Shown: positions 52,245 through 61,695, numbered from the stretch's first letter. The stretch: DNA of 64,000 nucleotides from Sphingomonas sp. Y38-1Y (GCF_032391395.1 NZ_CP135916.1:2046001-2110000), one strand, 5' to 3'. Numbers and translations are program-made. Notes: a model not told the origin generated them from the letters alone.

Positions 52245-52937
52245 TCAATTGCCCGCGTCGAGTGCGTAGCCGGCCGAGCGGACGGTGCGGATGATGTCGG
52301 GCTTGTCGCCGACGTTGATCGCCTTGCGCAGCCGGCGGATGTGGACGTCCACGGTCCGGCTCTCGATGTCGCTGTCATGGCCCCAGACCGCGTCGAGCAG
52401 CCGCTCGCGCGAGAACACCCAGCCGGGGTGCTCGAGGAAGTGCTTGAGAAGCCGGAATTCGGTGGGGCCGAGCGGGATCACCTCGCCGCCGCGGCGAACC
52501 TTGTGCCCGACCGTGTCCATCTCAATGTCCGAATAGGTCAGCTGCTCGCCGGCCAGCGCCGGCCGCACGCGGCGCAGTACCGCGCCGACGCGCGCGACGA
52601 GCTCGCGGGGGCTGAAGGGCTTGGTCACATAATCGTCGGCGCCGGTCTCAAGCCCGCGGACGCGATCCTCCTCCTCGCCGCGCGCGGTCAGCATGATGAT
52701 CGGCACGTTCGCCGTCTCGGGCATCCGGCGAAGGCGCCGGCAGACCTCGATCCCCGACAACCCCTCGACCATCCAGTCGAGGAGGACGATGTCAGGCGTC
52801 GCTTCCTTGGCGAGCAGCAGCGCCTCCTCGCCATCTGGGGTCTGCTTGACCTCGAAATCCTCGCGCTTGAAATGCCATGCGAGCAGTTCGGCAAGCGCCG
52901 CATCATCCTCGACCAGCAACATCTTGACCCGGGCCAT
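52245..52937 (-). CDS. phoB: phosphate regulon response regulator PhoB
   Basis: A 230-residue OmpR-type regulator. The receiver has LLVEDDAALAELL, the phospho-acceptor Asp in IVLLDWMVEGLSG (about residue 55), the conserved Lys in VTKPFSPRELV (about 107), and the C-terminal winged helix has VDVHIRRLRKAIN and TVRSAGYAL. Together with the pst genes directly upstream this is PhoB, which activates phosphate-starvation genes when phosphorylated. The expected sensor kinase phoR is not next to it. The ATG at 52937 starts the recognisable receiver. It is the last gene of the pst operon, 10 bp after phoU. Confidence 0.93.
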   Translation of the reverse strand: MARVKMLLVEDDAALAELLAWHFKREDFEVKQTPDGEEALLLAKEATPDIVLLDWMVEGLSGIEVCRRLRRMPETANVPIIMLTARGEEEDRVRGLETGADDYVTKPFSPRELVARVGAVLRRVRPALAGEQLTYSDIEMDTVGHKVRRGGEVIPLGPTEFRLLKHFLEHPGWVFSRERLLDAVWGHDSDIESRTVDVHIRRLRKAINVGDKPDIIRTVRSAGYALDAGN

Positions 52938-52947
52938 CGTCGTCCTT

Positions 52948-53622
52948 TCAGCTGGCACGTTCGCGCTCGCCCATCCGCTCGCCCGTGGCGGCGTAATGGA
53001 CCATTTCGGCCAGGTTGGTCGCCTGGTCGCCGATGCGCTCGAGATTCTTGGCGATGAAGAGAAGGTGCGCCGCCTGGCTGATGGACTTGGGATTTTCCAT
53101 CATGAAGGTGACGAGCGCACGGAAGATCGAATTGTAGAGATCGTCGACCACCTGGTCGCGCTTGCACACCGCCTTTGCGGCGGCGGTGTCGCGCGCGGCA
53201 AAGGCGTCGAGCACGTCGTGGAGCATCTCGGCGGCGACGTCGGCCATCGCGGGAAGCACCGACATCGGCTCGATATGCACCGACTGGTCGATCTCGACCA
53301 CGCGCTTGGCGATGTTCTTGGCATGGTCGGCGACGCGTTCGAGCGTGTTGGCGAACTTCATGCCCGTCAGCACCTCGCGAAGGTCGTCGGCCATCGGCGC
53401 CCGCAGCGCGATGAGCTGGACCGCCAGCCGCTCGACCTCGCTCTCCAGCGCGTCGATGCGGCGGTCGCCCTCGACCACGCGCGCCGCCGCCTGAAGGTCG
53501 TGGCGCACCAGCGCCTCGACCGCGCACTCGATCGCCTCCTCGGCGAGGCCGCCCATCTGGGCGACCAGTCCGCGAAGCTGCCCCAGCTCGTCGTCGAAAA
53601 CCTTGACCGTATGCTCGTTCAT
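52948..53622 (-). CDS. phoU: phosphate transport system regulator PhoU
   Basis: A 224-residue cytoplasmic protein with two PhoU three-helix repeats (about 10-105 and 115-205), recognisable from LERVADHAKNIAKRV and LERIGDQATNLAEMV, whose acidic/His residues bind metal clusters in family structures. PhoU links the PstSCAB transporter to PhoR/PhoB signalling and represses the regulon in high phosphate. The ATG at 53622 (MNEHTVKVF) is the natural start. It lies 17 bp after pstB and 10 bp before phoB in the same operon. Confidence 0.95.
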   Translation of the reverse strand: MNEHTVKVFDDELGQLRGLVAQMGGLAEEAIECAVEALVRHDLQAAARVVEGDRRIDALESEVERLAVQLIALRAPMADDLREVLTGMKFANTLERVADHAKNIAKRVVEIDQSVHIEPMSVLPAMADVAAEMLHDVLDAFAARDTAAAKAVCKRDQVVDDLYNSIFRALVTFMMENPKSISQAAHLLFIAKNLERIGDQATNLAEMVHYAATGERMGERERAS

Positions 53623-53639
53623 GTCGATTCCTGTCCGGC

Positions 53640-54413
53640 TCAGCCGTAGCGGCCGGTGATATAGTCCTTGGTGCGTTCCTGGCGGGGATTGGTGAAGATC
53701 TCCGACGTCACGCCATATTCGACCAAAGTCCCCAGGTGGAAGAAGGCCGTTCGCTGAGAGACGCGCGCGGCCTGCTGCATGTTGTGGGTGACGATGACGA
53801 TGGCATAGCGGCCGCGCAGTTCGTGGATCAGCTCCTCGATCTTCGCCGTCGCGATCGGATCGAGCGCGCTGCACGGCTCGTCCATCAGAATGACTTCGGG
53901 GTCGACGGCGATCGCGCGCGCAATGCACAGCCGCTGCTGCTGCCCGCCCGACAGCGCGGTGCCGGAGTCCGCCAACCGGTCCTTGACCTCGCCCCACAGC
54001 CCCGCGCGGGTCAGCGAGCGTTCGACGATGTGGTCCAGCTCCGCCTTGCCGTTCGCCAGCCCGTGGATGCGGGGGCCATAGGCGACGTTCTCGTAGATCG
54101 ATTTGGGGAACGGGTTGGGCTTCTGGAATACCATGCCGACGCGGGCGCGAAGCTGCACCACGTCCATCGCGGGGGCATAGATGTCCTCGCCGTCCAGGCG
54201 GATGTCGCCCTCGACCCGCGCGCTCGCGACCGTGTCGTTCATGCGGTTGAGGGTGCGCAGGAAGGTCGACTTGCCGCAGCCCGACGGGCCGATGAAGGCG
54301 GTGACATGGTCCATCTCGACATCGATCGAGACGTCGTTGATCGCCTGCTTGGCGCCATAGAAGACGTTGACGCCGTGCGCGGACATCTTGGGGGAGGGGG
54401 CAGGGGCGTGCAT
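53640..54413 (-). CDS. pstB: phosphate ABC transporter ATP-binding protein PstB
   Basis: A 257-residue ATPase of the high-affinity phosphate importer. Walker [16 protein letters not shown] (about 41-55), signature [16 protein letters not shown] and Walker [14 protein letters not shown] are intact, as is the [14 protein letters not shown]-loop typical of PstB. The ATG at 54413 overlaps pstA's stop by one base (TGATG); a GTG just before it (54416) is equally placed. It is part of pstS-pstC-pstA-pstB-phoU-phoB. Confidence 0.97.
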   Translation of the reverse strand: MHAPAPSPKMSAHGVNVFYGAKQAINDVSIDVEMDHVTAFIGPSGCGKSTFLRTLNRMNDTVASARVEGDIRLDGEDIYAPAMDVVQLRARVGMVFQKPNPFPKSIYENVAYGPRIHGLANGKAELDHIVERSLTRAGLWGEVKDRLADSGTALSGGQQQRLCIARAIAVDPEVILMDEPCSALDPIATAKIEELIHELRGRYAIVIVTHNMQQAARVSQRTAFFHLGTLVEYGVTSEIFTNPRQERTKDYITGRYG

Positions 54414-55675
54414 CACCAGCGGGTCTCGAAACGGTTGCGGAGGTAGATGGCGAGCGCGTTCATCGCGAGCAGGAAGACGAGCAGGACGATGATCGCCGCC
54501 GACGTCTTTTCGACGAAGCCGCGGCTCACCTGATCGGACCAGAGGAAGATCTGGACGGGCAGCACCGTCGCCGCGTCGGTCAGGTCCTCGGGCGGCGTGG
54601 CGATGAAGGCGCGCATGCCGATCATCAGGAGCGGCGCGGTCTCACCCAGCGCCCGCGCCATGCCGATGATCGTGCCCGTGAGGATGCCGGGCAGCGCGAG
54701 CGGCAGGACATGGTGGAAGACGACCTGCACGCGGCTGGCGCCGACGCCCAGCGCGGCGTCGCGGATCGACGGCGGCACCGCCTTGATCGCGTTGCGGCCG
54801 GCGATGACGATGACGGGCATGATCATCAGCGCGAGCGTCAGGCCGCCGACGACCGGCGCCGACCGTGGCATGTTGAAGGTGCCGAGGAACACCGCAAGGC
54901 CGAGCAGGCCGAAGATGATCGAGGGGACGGCGGCAAGGTTGTTGATCGACACCTCGATCAGGTCGGTCCAGCGGTTCCGGGGCGCATATTCCTCGAGATA
55001 GATCGCCGAGAGCACGCCGATCGGGAAGGCGAGGCCGAGCGTCACGAGCATCGTCAGGATCGAGCCCTTCAGCGCGCCCCAGATGCCCGCATTCGACGGG
55101 TCGGTCGAATCCGCGCCGCTCAGGAACGTCCAGTTGAAGCCGCGGGTCAGCGCTCCGGCGAGCCGCGCCACCGCCGCCTTGTCGTCGGCACGCCCGTCGC
55201 CGGTATAAGCGTCGTGGATGCCGGGCGCCGCGGGAACGGCGATCGTCACGCGGCGCGACAGGATCGTCGGATCGGCCTTGATCGCCTCTCGCACCGTGAC
55301 CCACGCGCTTTCGGAGATGATGCGCTCGCCATCGTCGCCGAACGCTTGCACCGCCGCTACACCGACCGCGTTTTGGAGCCCCGCGCCGGCAAGGGCGAGA
55401 TCGGCGCCCGCCCGGTTCAACTGCTCGGGCACGACGTCGAGCGACATCGCCGGGAAGTCGAGCGGCAGCTTGACCTCCGTCCGCGAAAAGCCACCGAGGC
55501 CGTTCGACACCATCGTCCACAGGAGAAACGCAAGGAACGCGCCCGACAGGCTCACCGCGCCGAGCCCCAGCCAGCGGAACCGCCGCTCGGCCGCATAGCG
55601 GCGGCGGATGCGCCGCTGCATCGCGGCGGCGCGCCAGTCGGTCGGCGCGCGGTTCGGGGTGGCGGCCTTACTCAT
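54413..55675 (-). CDS. pstA: phosphate ABC transporter permease PstA
   Basis: A 420-residue permease with an extended N-terminal region (about 1-200, DUF3333-like), typical of alphaproteobacteria, ahead of the six-helix transport domain (about 200-410). The latter has [30 protein letters not shown] and the EAA loop [20 protein letters not shown]. It forms the channel with PstC. It overlaps the pstC stop by 8 bp, so translation is coupled. The large periplasmic-looking N-terminal domain has no assigned function. Confidence 0.95.
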   Translation of the reverse strand: MSKAATPNRAPTDWRAAAMQRRIRRRYAAERRFRWLGLGAVSLSGAFLAFLLWTMVSNGLGGFSRTEVKLPLDFPAMSLDVVPEQLNRAGADLALAGAGLQNAVGVAAVQAFGDDGERIISESAWVTVREAIKADPTILSRRVTIAVPAAPGIHDAYTGDGRADDKAAVARLAGALTRGFNWTFLSGADSTDPSNAGIWGALKGSILTMLVTLGLAFPIGVLSAIYLEEYAPRNRWTDLIEVSINNLAAVPSIIFGLLGLAVFLGTFNMPRSAPVVGGLTLALMIMPVIVIAGRNAIKAVPPSIRDAALGVGASRVQVVFHHVLPLALPGILTGTIIGMARALGETAPLLMIGMRAFIATPPEDLTDAATVLPVQIFLWSDQVSRGFVEKTSAAIIVLLVFLLAMNALAIYLRNRFETRW

Positions 55676-57044
55676 ACGCTTCCCGGTACCGCTTCACGAC
55701 GCGCAGCGCGACGATGTTGAGAAGGAAGGTGATGACGAACAGCGTCAGCCCCAGCGCGAACGCGGCGAGTGTCTTGGGGCTGTCGAACTCGGCCTCGCCG
55801 GTCAGCAGGTCGACGATCTGCTTGGTGACGGTGGTCGCGCTGTCGAAGGGATTGAGGCTGATCGTCGCCGCGCCGGAGGCGGCCATGACGACGATCATCG
55901 TCTCGCCGATCGCGCGGCTGACCGCCAGCAGGATGCCGGCGACCACGCCGGGCAGCGCGGCGGGCATCAACACGCGGGCGATCGTCTCCGACCGGGTGGC
56001 CCCCATCGCCAGGCTGCCGTCGCGCATCGCCCCCGGCACCGCAGCAAGCGCATCGTCGGCCATCGAACTGACGAACGGAATGATCATCACGCCCATCACC
56101 AGTCCCGCCGCAAGCGCGCTTTCGGAACTGGCATAGGGAAGCCCGATCGCGACGGCGAACTGGCGGATCGCCGGCCCGACGGTGAGCGCGGCGAAATAGC
56201 CATAGACGACGGTCGGCACGCCCGCGAGGATCTCGAGCATCGGCTTGACCCAGCGGCGCACGCGCGGCGCCGCATATTGCGTCAGGTAGATCGCGCTCAT
56301 CAGCCCGAGCGGGATCGCGACGACCATCGCGATCACCGCGCCGATGAAGAAGGTACCCCAGAACAGCGGCACCGCGCCCAGCTCCGCGCCGGGATCGGTC
56401 GCGCTGATGACCTGCGGGCTCCAGCGCGTGCCGAACAGGAAATCGGTGATTGGCACGATCGAGAAGAACCGCGCGCTTTCGACCAGCAGCGACACGAAGA
56501 TGCCGAGCGTCGTCAGGATCGCGATCAGGCTGGCGACGAGCAGGATCAGCATCACCCCGCGCTCAACCCGCCACCGCGCGCGGAACGCCGGCGCGATGCG
56601 GCTGAAGGCATAGGCGCCACCGGCAAAGGCGAGCACCAGCGCGATGGCGGTGCCGACCCATGCATAACGGGTCAGATAGGTGCGATAGACGGGCGCCAGC
56701 AGCTCTGACTGCGGATTGAAGGCGCCGAGCCCCGGGTTGCGCGCGATCGCGCGTGCCTCCGCCAGGATTGCCGACCGCTCGAACGCGAAGCTCGGCAGGC
56801 CGGCGGCCTGCGGGCTGGCGAGCACCCCCTCGCGCGCGAGCTGGGGGCTGAGCCAGCCCCAGAAGGCGAGGAAGACGAAGGCGGGCACCGCGACCCACAT
56901 CGCCACGTACCAGCCATGCTGGCCCGGCAGCGAATGCAGCCGGTCGCTGCCGCTGCCCTGCATCCGCACCGCACGCGCACGCGCGGTCAGCCAGCCGATC
57001 AGGGCAAGACCGATGACGAGGAAGAAGAGCGCCGACGACGACAT
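55668..57044 (-). CDS. pstC: phosphate ABC transporter permease PstC
   Basis: A 458-residue permease, longer than the E. coli protein by about 140 residues at the N-terminus, which has its own membrane helices. The transport domain (about 175-450) has LIVLASLIAILTTLG-like helices, AIYLTQYAAPRVRRW and the EAA loop MRDGSLAMGATRSETIARV. It forms the channel with PstA, whose start overlaps its stop. The gene begins 6 bp after pstS. The N-terminal extension is characteristic of the alphaproteobacterial type. Confidence 0.95.
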   Translation of the reverse strand: MSSSALFFLVIGLALIGWLTARARAVRMQGSGSDRLHSLPGQHGWYVAMWVAVPAFVFLAFWGWLSPQLAREGVLASPQAAGLPSFAFERSAILAEARAIARNPGLGAFNPQSELLAPVYRTYLTRYAWVGTAIALVLAFAGGAYAFSRIAPAFRARWRVERGVMLILLVASLIAILTTLGIFVSLLVESARFFSIVPITDFLFGTRWSPQVISATDPGAELGAVPLFWGTFFIGAVIAMVVAIPLGLMSAIYLTQYAAPRVRRWVKPMLEILAGVPTVVYGYFAALTVGPAIRQFAVAIGLPYASSESALAAGLVMGVMIIPFVSSMADDALAAVPGAMRDGSLAMGATRSETIARVLMPAALPGVVAGILLAVSRAIGETMIVVMAASGAATISLNPFDSATTVTKQIVDLLTGEAEFDSPKTLAAFALGLTLFVITFLLNIVALRVVKRYREAYE

Positions 57045-57050
57045 TGCCGG

Positions 57051-58085
57051 TTACTCGAGCCCCGCTGGATCGAGCGTGGTGCCGCGTTCGATGATCCGTG
57101 CACTGGCGGCGCGGACCGCGCTGGGCGCCGCGATCATGCCCTTGCGCACCAGCGGGCCGTCGGGGCCCCAAGCGGCGGCATAGTCGGCGAGGAAGTCGGC
57201 CAACCCGGGAACGGGCTTCAGGTGCCGCTTCTTGACATAGATGAACAGCGGACGCGCGCCCGGATAGCGGCCGGTGGCGATCGTCTCATAGGTGGGCTCG
57301 ATCCCGTCGATCGGCACGCCGTCCAGCCGGTCGGCATTCTCCTCCAGATAGCTGAAGCCGAAGATGCCGATGGCGTTCGGATTGGCGTCGAGCTTCTGGA
57401 CGATCAGATTGTCGTTCTCGCCCGAGTCCACATAGGCCGCATCGTCGCGGACGCGCGTGCAGGTCCGGGCGAAGCGATCGGGATCGCTCTCCTTCCACGC
57501 CGCGGCACCGGGCAACAGCGCCTCGCACGCCGGCGCCAGGATCAGTTCGGCCAGCGCGTCGCGCGTGCCGCTGGTCGCGGGCGGACCCATGACCTGGATC
57601 GGGATGTGCGGCAGGCCCGGATTGACGTCGGACCAGAAGCGCGAGGTGTTCGGCTTGCCCCCGGGAAACGCCGCGAGCGCGCGGTAAAGGTCGGTGCGGC
57701 CGAGCGACAGGTCGGGACCGCGCGTCGATTCGGCAAAGGCGACGCCGTCGAGGCCGACCTGGATCTCGACGATCTCGGTCACGCCGTTCGCCGCGCAGCT
57801 TTCATATTCCGACTTCTTCATGCGGCGGGAGGCATTGAGGATGTCGGGATATAGCGGGCCGATGCCGGCGCAGAACTGCTTGACGCCGGCGCCGGTGCCG
57901 GTCGCCTCGATCACCGGTGCCTTGCGGTCCGGGCGCTTGTTGCGGAACTGCTCGGCGACGGCGGTGGTGAAGGGATAGACCGTCGAGGATCCGACGATCC
58001 GGATCTCATTACGCGCGGCCCCGCCCTCGTCGCACGCGGCGAGCGCAAGGGCGATGAACCCCGCCAGGGCAAGAGGTCGAAACAT
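57051..58085 (-). CDS. pstS: phosphate-binding lipoprotein PstS
   Basis: A 344-residue periplasmic binding protein with an N-terminal lipobox (LALAAC, Cys at about 18), so it is tethered as a lipoprotein rather than free as in E. coli. Phosphate-contact loops GSSTVYPFTTAVAEQF (about 32-47), TGTGAGVKQFCAG (about 64-76) and PPATSGTRDAL (about 168-178) are present. ATG at 58085 is chosen: GGGGGA lies eight bases ahead. A GTG two codons upstream is possible. A Pho-box-like sequence lies about 80-95 bp upstream. It is first in the pst operon. Confidence 0.95.
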   Translation of the reverse strand: MFRPLALAGFIALALAACDEGGAARNEIRIVGSSTVYPFTTAVAEQFRNKRPDRKAPVIEATGTGAGVKQFCAGIGPLYPDILNASRRMKKSEYESCAANGVTEIVEIQVGLDGVAFAESTRGPDLSLGRTDLYRALAAFPGGKPNTSRFWSDVNPGLPHIPIQVMGPPATSGTRDALAELILAPACEALLPGAAAWKESDPDRFARTCTRVRDDAAYVDSGENDNLIVQKLDANPNAIGIFGFSYLEENADRLDGVPIDGIEPTYETIATGRYPGARPLFIYVKKRHLKPVPGLADFLADYAAAWGPDGPLVRKGMIAAPSAVRAASARIIERGTTLDPAGLE

Positions 58086-58162
58086 CGGCACGGTCCCCCG
58101 GATGCCTGGGAAGGCGGTCTGAAGCCGCTAGCATCCGATCGGTGGCCCTTTGTTGCATTGAC

Positions 58163-58180
58163 GTTGCGGTTTGATGACAC
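58163..58180 (-). promoter_or_regulatory. Pho-box-like sequence upstream of pstS
   Basis: On the minus strand GTGTCATCAAACCGCAAC matches the PhoB consensus CTGTCATnnnnCTGTCAT well in the first half (TGTCAT) and poorly in the second. Position about 80 bp before the pstS start is right for a PhoB site. No convincing -10 box was found. Confidence 0.4.
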
Positions 58181-58231
58181 GGGCGACGGGACGAGGGTGC
58201 GTATTCGGGCGCAGGCGGGGAAAGGTAGCGC

Positions 58232-58582
58232 TTAGGGCGCCGCCCGCTCGATCTGATAGGTGCCGCCCTCCCACTCGACGTCGAGCGTCGCCTGCCAGTC
58301 GCGGGCGGCCGATTGGCCGAGGCGCGCGGTCAGGAGGACGGTGTCGCGATTGCCGGCGAGCTCCGCATTGCCGCGCTGCCGCGTACGGTTGCCACCGCTG
58401 CGGTTGGTGGTCTCGAGCATGTAGCTGACGCGCGTGGCCTTTTCCCATCGCCCGACGACGCGGATGGTGACGTCGGTATCGGATCGATCGACGACCAACC
58501 GGACCGGCCGGTCCGGCGGCGGATGGCTGGCTCCGGTGGCGAGGCCGGCAGCGGCGATGGCGATCATGGCGAGCGGGCTCAT
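58232..58582 (-). CDS. csgH: CsgH-like curli assembly protein
   Basis: A 116-residue exported protein: signal peptide (about 1-18, ending TGA-S), then an Ig-like all-beta domain with VRLVVDRSDTDVTIRVVG, TRVSYMLETTNRSGG and a C-terminal DWQATLDVEWEGGTYQI. It matches the alphaproteobacterial CsgH (the CsgC counterpart), a periplasmic chaperone that prevents premature curlin polymerisation. It is the last gene of the curli operon, 23 bp after the unknown secreted protein. There are no cysteines, as in CsgH. Confidence 0.82.
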   Translation of the reverse strand: MSPLAMIAIAAAGLATGASHPPPDRPVRLVVDRSDTDVTIRVVGRWEKATRVSYMLETTNRSGGNRTRQRGNAELAGNRDTVLLTARLGQSAARDWQATLDVEWEGGTYQIERAAP

Positions 58583-58605
58583 GCGGGCACCTCTTGGATC
58601 GGCGA

Positions 58606-59415
58606 TTACTGGGGAGGACGAACGATCGGCCCGGTTGGGGTGACGCCCAGCCCCTCGACCAGCGCACCGATCAGGTCGAGCGTCTGCCGATCGACATCGT
58701 CGAGCGTCGCGCCCGGTCGGCCTTCTTCGGCAGGGGCGGGGGTCGGGGCGAGCGCGACCGAGGCGATCACCTGGTCGCCGGGCGCCGCGGGATCGATCGC
58801 GTTGTTGCCGAGCCGCTGCGCCGCATTCAGCGGACCGTCCGGCGCGGTGCGCACGCGTTGATCGACGAGCAGCCGCTGCTCGGGCGACAGGGTCGGCCGC
58901 TCGGGCGCGTCATAGCTGGCCGCGCGCGTCTCGATCACGCTGGCGCAGGCCGGGTCGCCGGCTGCCGCGTCGTCGCAGCGGTCGCGACCCTCCAGCCGCA
59001 CGGTGCCCGCAGGGCGGCTGTCGCGGCGGCTGGACAGCGAGGCTGCCGCTTCCGCCGACCGGTCGCGGGGCGCGAGCTGGGCAGTGCCCGTTTCGGGGGT
59101 CGAGCGGCTGATCTGCGGAGTGGGGACGCCGTCGCCGACCCGGCCGACCTGTGCCGGCTGTTCGGCGTTGTGGGGTGGGGGAGCGGCGGGGTCGGAACCG
59201 TCGTCGGTGGACGCGCCCTTGGCGTCCGCGGCGCGCGCCGACGTGATCTGGTCGACACCCACATGCGCCGTGGCATTGCCACGCGAAGGGGCGGGCATCT
59301 CCGGCACGCCCTTGTCGTCATCCGACTGCGCCAGCGCGAGCGGCGCCAGCGCGAGCAGCACCGCGGTCGTCACCAGCGCCGATCTAAACATCGCCTGTGC
59401 CATCGCGTCTTTCAT
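58606..59415 (-). CDS. secreted protein of the curli operon, function unknown
   Basis: A 269-residue exported protein with a signal peptide (about 5-29, ending ALA-Q). The mature part is Pro/Ala/Asp-rich and largely disordered in appearance, with an Arg/Asp patch around SRRDSRPAGTVRLEGRDRC. Two cysteines (about 147 and 157) could form a disulfide. A more ordered C-terminal end has LSPEQRLLVDQRVRTAPDG and QTLDLIGALVEGL. It has no curlin repeats and I do not recognise CsgE, CsgF or CsgG. It starts two bases after the CsgB-sized curlin gene stop, so it is part of the operon. ATG at 59415 is used; a second ATG four codons in (59403) is possible. Confidence 0.72.
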   Translation of the reverse strand: MKDAMAQAMFRSALVTTAVLLALAPLALAQSDDDKGVPEMPAPSRGNATAHVGVDQITSARAADAKGASTDDGSDPAAPPPHNAEQPAQVGRVGDGVPTPQISRSTPETGTAQLAPRDRSAEAAASLSSRRDSRPAGTVRLEGRDRCDDAAAGDPACASVIETRAASYDAPERPTLSPEQRLLVDQRVRTAPDGPLNAAQRLGNNAIDPAAPGDQVIASVALAPTPAPAEEGRPGATLDDVDRQTLDLIGALVEGLGVTPTGPIVRPPQ

Positions 59416-59417
59416 CC

Positions 59418-60149
59418 TCAGCGCGTCTGCGTGACGCGGATCGCCTGATTGCCCGACTGGACGAGCGATCCGGCCAGATTGTCGCCGACCTGCGTCCATT
59501 CGATACTGTTGTTCGAGGCTTGCTGCACCAGGTTCATGCGATTGCCGTCGCCCGATTGGACGAGGCGCGCGTGATTGTCGTCGCCATCCTGGTCGAGCGC
59601 GAGCGCGTTGTCGCTGCCCGATTGAGCGATGATCGCGCCAACATCCCCGCCGGTGGCGCGCGCGGTGACGGTCAGGCGATTGCCCGCGCCCTGCTGCTGA
59701 GCAATGTGGACGGCGTCGCCGACCCCACCCTGCGTGATGGCGGCGACGTTGTCGGTCCCGGACTGGGCGAGGTCGACATAGCCGACCGCGACGCTCTGGT
59801 GGGTCGAGGCGCGGTTGTCGGTCCCGTTCTGTCGGATGCGCGCATAATTGGCCGCGCCGGTCTGTGCGATCGCTGCCGAGTTGGCCTCGCCCACCTGGCT
59901 GATGAAGGCGCTGCGGTCGCGGACCATCGGCACGGCGATCGCGAAATCGTTGGCCGGTTTCGGATCGACCGCGCTGGGGTCGGGTCGGCCATGCCCGCTA
60001 TTGCCCTGTGCCCCTGCATTGCCGTTGTTGCCGCCGCACGGATTGCCGTTGCCCTTGGTACAGGGAGAACCGGGCGGCGTCTTGTCGTTCGCCGCGATTG
60101 CCGGGTGGGCGGCCAAGAGCAGGACGGGCAGGATCAGGATGCGGCGCAT
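59418..60149 (-). CDS. curlin-repeat protein, CsgB-sized (minor subunit/nucleator candidate)
   Basis: A 243-residue exported protein: signal peptide (about 1-19, ending AIA-A), a Gly/Asn/Pro-rich N-terminal segment (about 20-65), then curlin repeats. By eye I count about 14 half-units of the form [V/I/L]xQxG (such as ISQVGEANSAAIAQTGAANY), that is about seven repeats. The C-terminal end RVTQTR with a basic residue resembles the CsgB tail. A nucleator role is inferred from size and from the different N-terminus. It is third in the visible curli operon, between the 473-residue curlin and the unknown secreted protein. Confidence 0.85.
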   Translation of the reverse strand: MRRILILPVLLLAAHPAIAANDKTPPGSPCTKGNGNPCGGNNGNAGAQGNSGHGRPDPSAVDPKPANDFAIAVPMVRDRSAFISQVGEANSAAIAQTGAANYARIRQNGTDNRASTHQSVAVGYVDLAQSGTDNVAAITQGGVGDAVHIAQQQGAGNRLTVTARATGGDVGAIIAQSGSDNALALDQDGDDNHARLVQSGDGNRMNLVQQASNNSIEWTQVGDNLAGSLVQSGNQAIRVTQTR

Positions 60150-60178
60150 GAGCGGTTTCCTAGAAAGCAGAACGATGC

Positions 60179-60202
60179 CGGCGGGGCAGGGATGCCCCGC
60201 CG
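60179..60202 (-). other. intergenic hairpin in curli operon, no U-tract
   Basis: A perfect 10-bp stem CGGCGGGGCA/TGCCCCGCCG with a four-base loop lies between the 473-residue and CsgB-sized curlin genes. Lack of a T-run argues against a simple terminator. Confidence 0.7.
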
Positions 60203-60214
60203 ACAGGCTGGGCC

Positions 60215-61636
60215 TTACATGCCTGCGTTCTGAGAGACGGTGGCGACATGGCCGCCGCCGTTCTGGCTGACCGACGAGATGTTGCCCGACAGGCCCTGCA
60301 TCACAACCGCGCTGTTGGCGACGCCCGTGCCGTTTTGAACAATCGTCGACTCGTTCAGGATGCCGCCCTGCGTCAGCTCGGCCGAGTTGTTCAGGCCGTC
60401 CTGCGAGACGAACGACGTGCCGCCGACGCCCGTCTGCGTGACGGTCGCTTCGTTGTCACGGCTCGACGAGGCGAGGATGATGTCGGTCTGGCCGGTGCCC
60501 TGCATGACGGCCGAGCGGTTGTCCGAGCCGCCCTGCACGACGGTCGCCACCTGGTTCCGGCCGATCTGCATGATGCCGACAGGGCTGGCACCGGAGCCGA
60601 TCGACCGGTTGCCGGTGCCCGTCTGCGTCACGCTGGCCGTCTGGTCGCGGCCATACTGGCTGATCGTCGACTGGTGATCGGCGCCGGTCTGCGAGACGGT
60701 GGCCGAGTCGTTCTCGTTAACAGGCAGGTTGGCATAGATCGGCCCGAACACCTGCGTGCGCTGGCGCGCCGCTGCCTGCGACACTTCCGAGCGGTTGCCG
60801 GTGCCGGTCTGGCTCACGACCGCGTCCGATCCATCGGCGAGCCCGACGACCTCCGAACCGTTGTCCGTACCGATCTGCATGATGTCAACGGTCGAGCCGG
60901 CGCCGACCTGCAGCACGTTCGAGGTGTTGGTCATGCCGTCCTGCTGGACGTCGACGAAGCTGCCGAGCCCCGCCTGCGTTACGTCGGAGACATTGCCTTC
61001 GCCCTGCTGGTCGACGGTGACGTCGGCAAGGCCGGCGAGCTGGTCGACGGTCGATTCGTTGCGCTCGCCATCCTGGGTCACGTTGACCGACGAGAAGGCG
61101 CCGGCCTGGTCGACGGTCGAGCTGTTGCCGAGCGTGCCGGCATTGTCGTTGCTTTGCACGACGTCGATCGTCGAGGACACGCCGATCTGGCCCACGTCCG
61201 AGCTGTTGCGCGATCCGGTCTGGTCGACGGTCGTGCGGACATTGGCGCTTAGCGCGCCCTGAAAGACCGTCGACTGGTTGGCGGTGCCGTCCTGCGTCAC
61301 ATCGACGAGCGAGGCATCGCCGCGCTGGTCGACGTCCGAGTCATTGCCCGCACCCGTCTGGGAGACGAGGGTCTCGCTGTTCGACGCGGTCGCCGCCTGG
61401 TTGACGAGCGAGTCGTTGGTCGCGCCGGCGGTCGCCGTCTGGTTGACGGTCACGCTGCTGCCGTTCGTCGCGGCCTGCGTGACGACGGAGCTGTTCTTGC
61501 CGCCGCTCGCGCCCTGCGTGACCTCGACGCTGCTGTTCGACCCGGTCTGCGTCACCGTCGAGTTGCTCTGGCCCATTGCGGGGGCGGCGGCGAACATGGC
61601 GAGCGCCGGGACGCCCGAAAGAATGATGGTCTTCAT
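60215..61636 (-). CDS. long curlin-repeat protein (473 aa)
   Basis: A 473-residue exported protein with signal peptide MKTIILSGVPALAMFAAAP (to AMG-QS, about residue 23), then curlin repeats to the end. I count by eye about 37 strand-turn half-units of the type VxQxG followed by N/S/D-x (about 18 repeats), three to four times those of E. coli CsgA. A non-repeat interruption lies around QVFGPIYANLPVNEND. It should form an amyloid beta-solenoid fibre outside the cell. It is nearly identical at its leader to the 727-residue curlin just upstream, showing a duplication. Confidence 0.9.
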   Translation of the reverse strand: MKTIILSGVPALAMFAAAPAMGQSNSTVTQTGSNSSVEVTQGASGGKNSSVVTQAATNGSSVTVNQTATAGATNDSLVNQAATASNSETLVSQTGAGNDSDVDQRGDASLVDVTQDGTANQSTVFQGALSANVRTTVDQTGSRNSSDVGQIGVSSTIDVVQSNDNAGTLGNSSTVDQAGAFSSVNVTQDGERNESTVDQLAGLADVTVDQQGEGNVSDVTQAGLGSFVDVQQDGMTNTSNVLQVGAGSTVDIMQIGTDNGSEVVGLADGSDAVVSQTGTGNRSEVSQAAARQRTQVFGPIYANLPVNENDSATVSQTGADHQSTISQYGRDQTASVTQTGTGNRSIGSGASPVGIMQIGRNQVATVVQGGSDNRSAVMQGTGQTDIILASSSRDNEATVTQTGVGGTSFVSQDGLNNSAELTQGGILNESTIVQNGTGVANSAVVMQGLSGNISSVSQNGGGHVATVSQNAGM

Positions 61637-61659
61637 GATCGATCCTTCAAATCCGGAGC

Positions 61660-61695
61660 GATGCCGGCGGCGACCCCTGGCCGCGCGCCGGCATC
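61660..61695 (-). other. intergenic hairpin in curli operon, no U-tract
   Basis: A 10-bp stem GATGCCGGCG/CGCCGGCATC with a 16-base loop lies between the 727- and 473-residue curlin genes. Confidence 0.65.
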
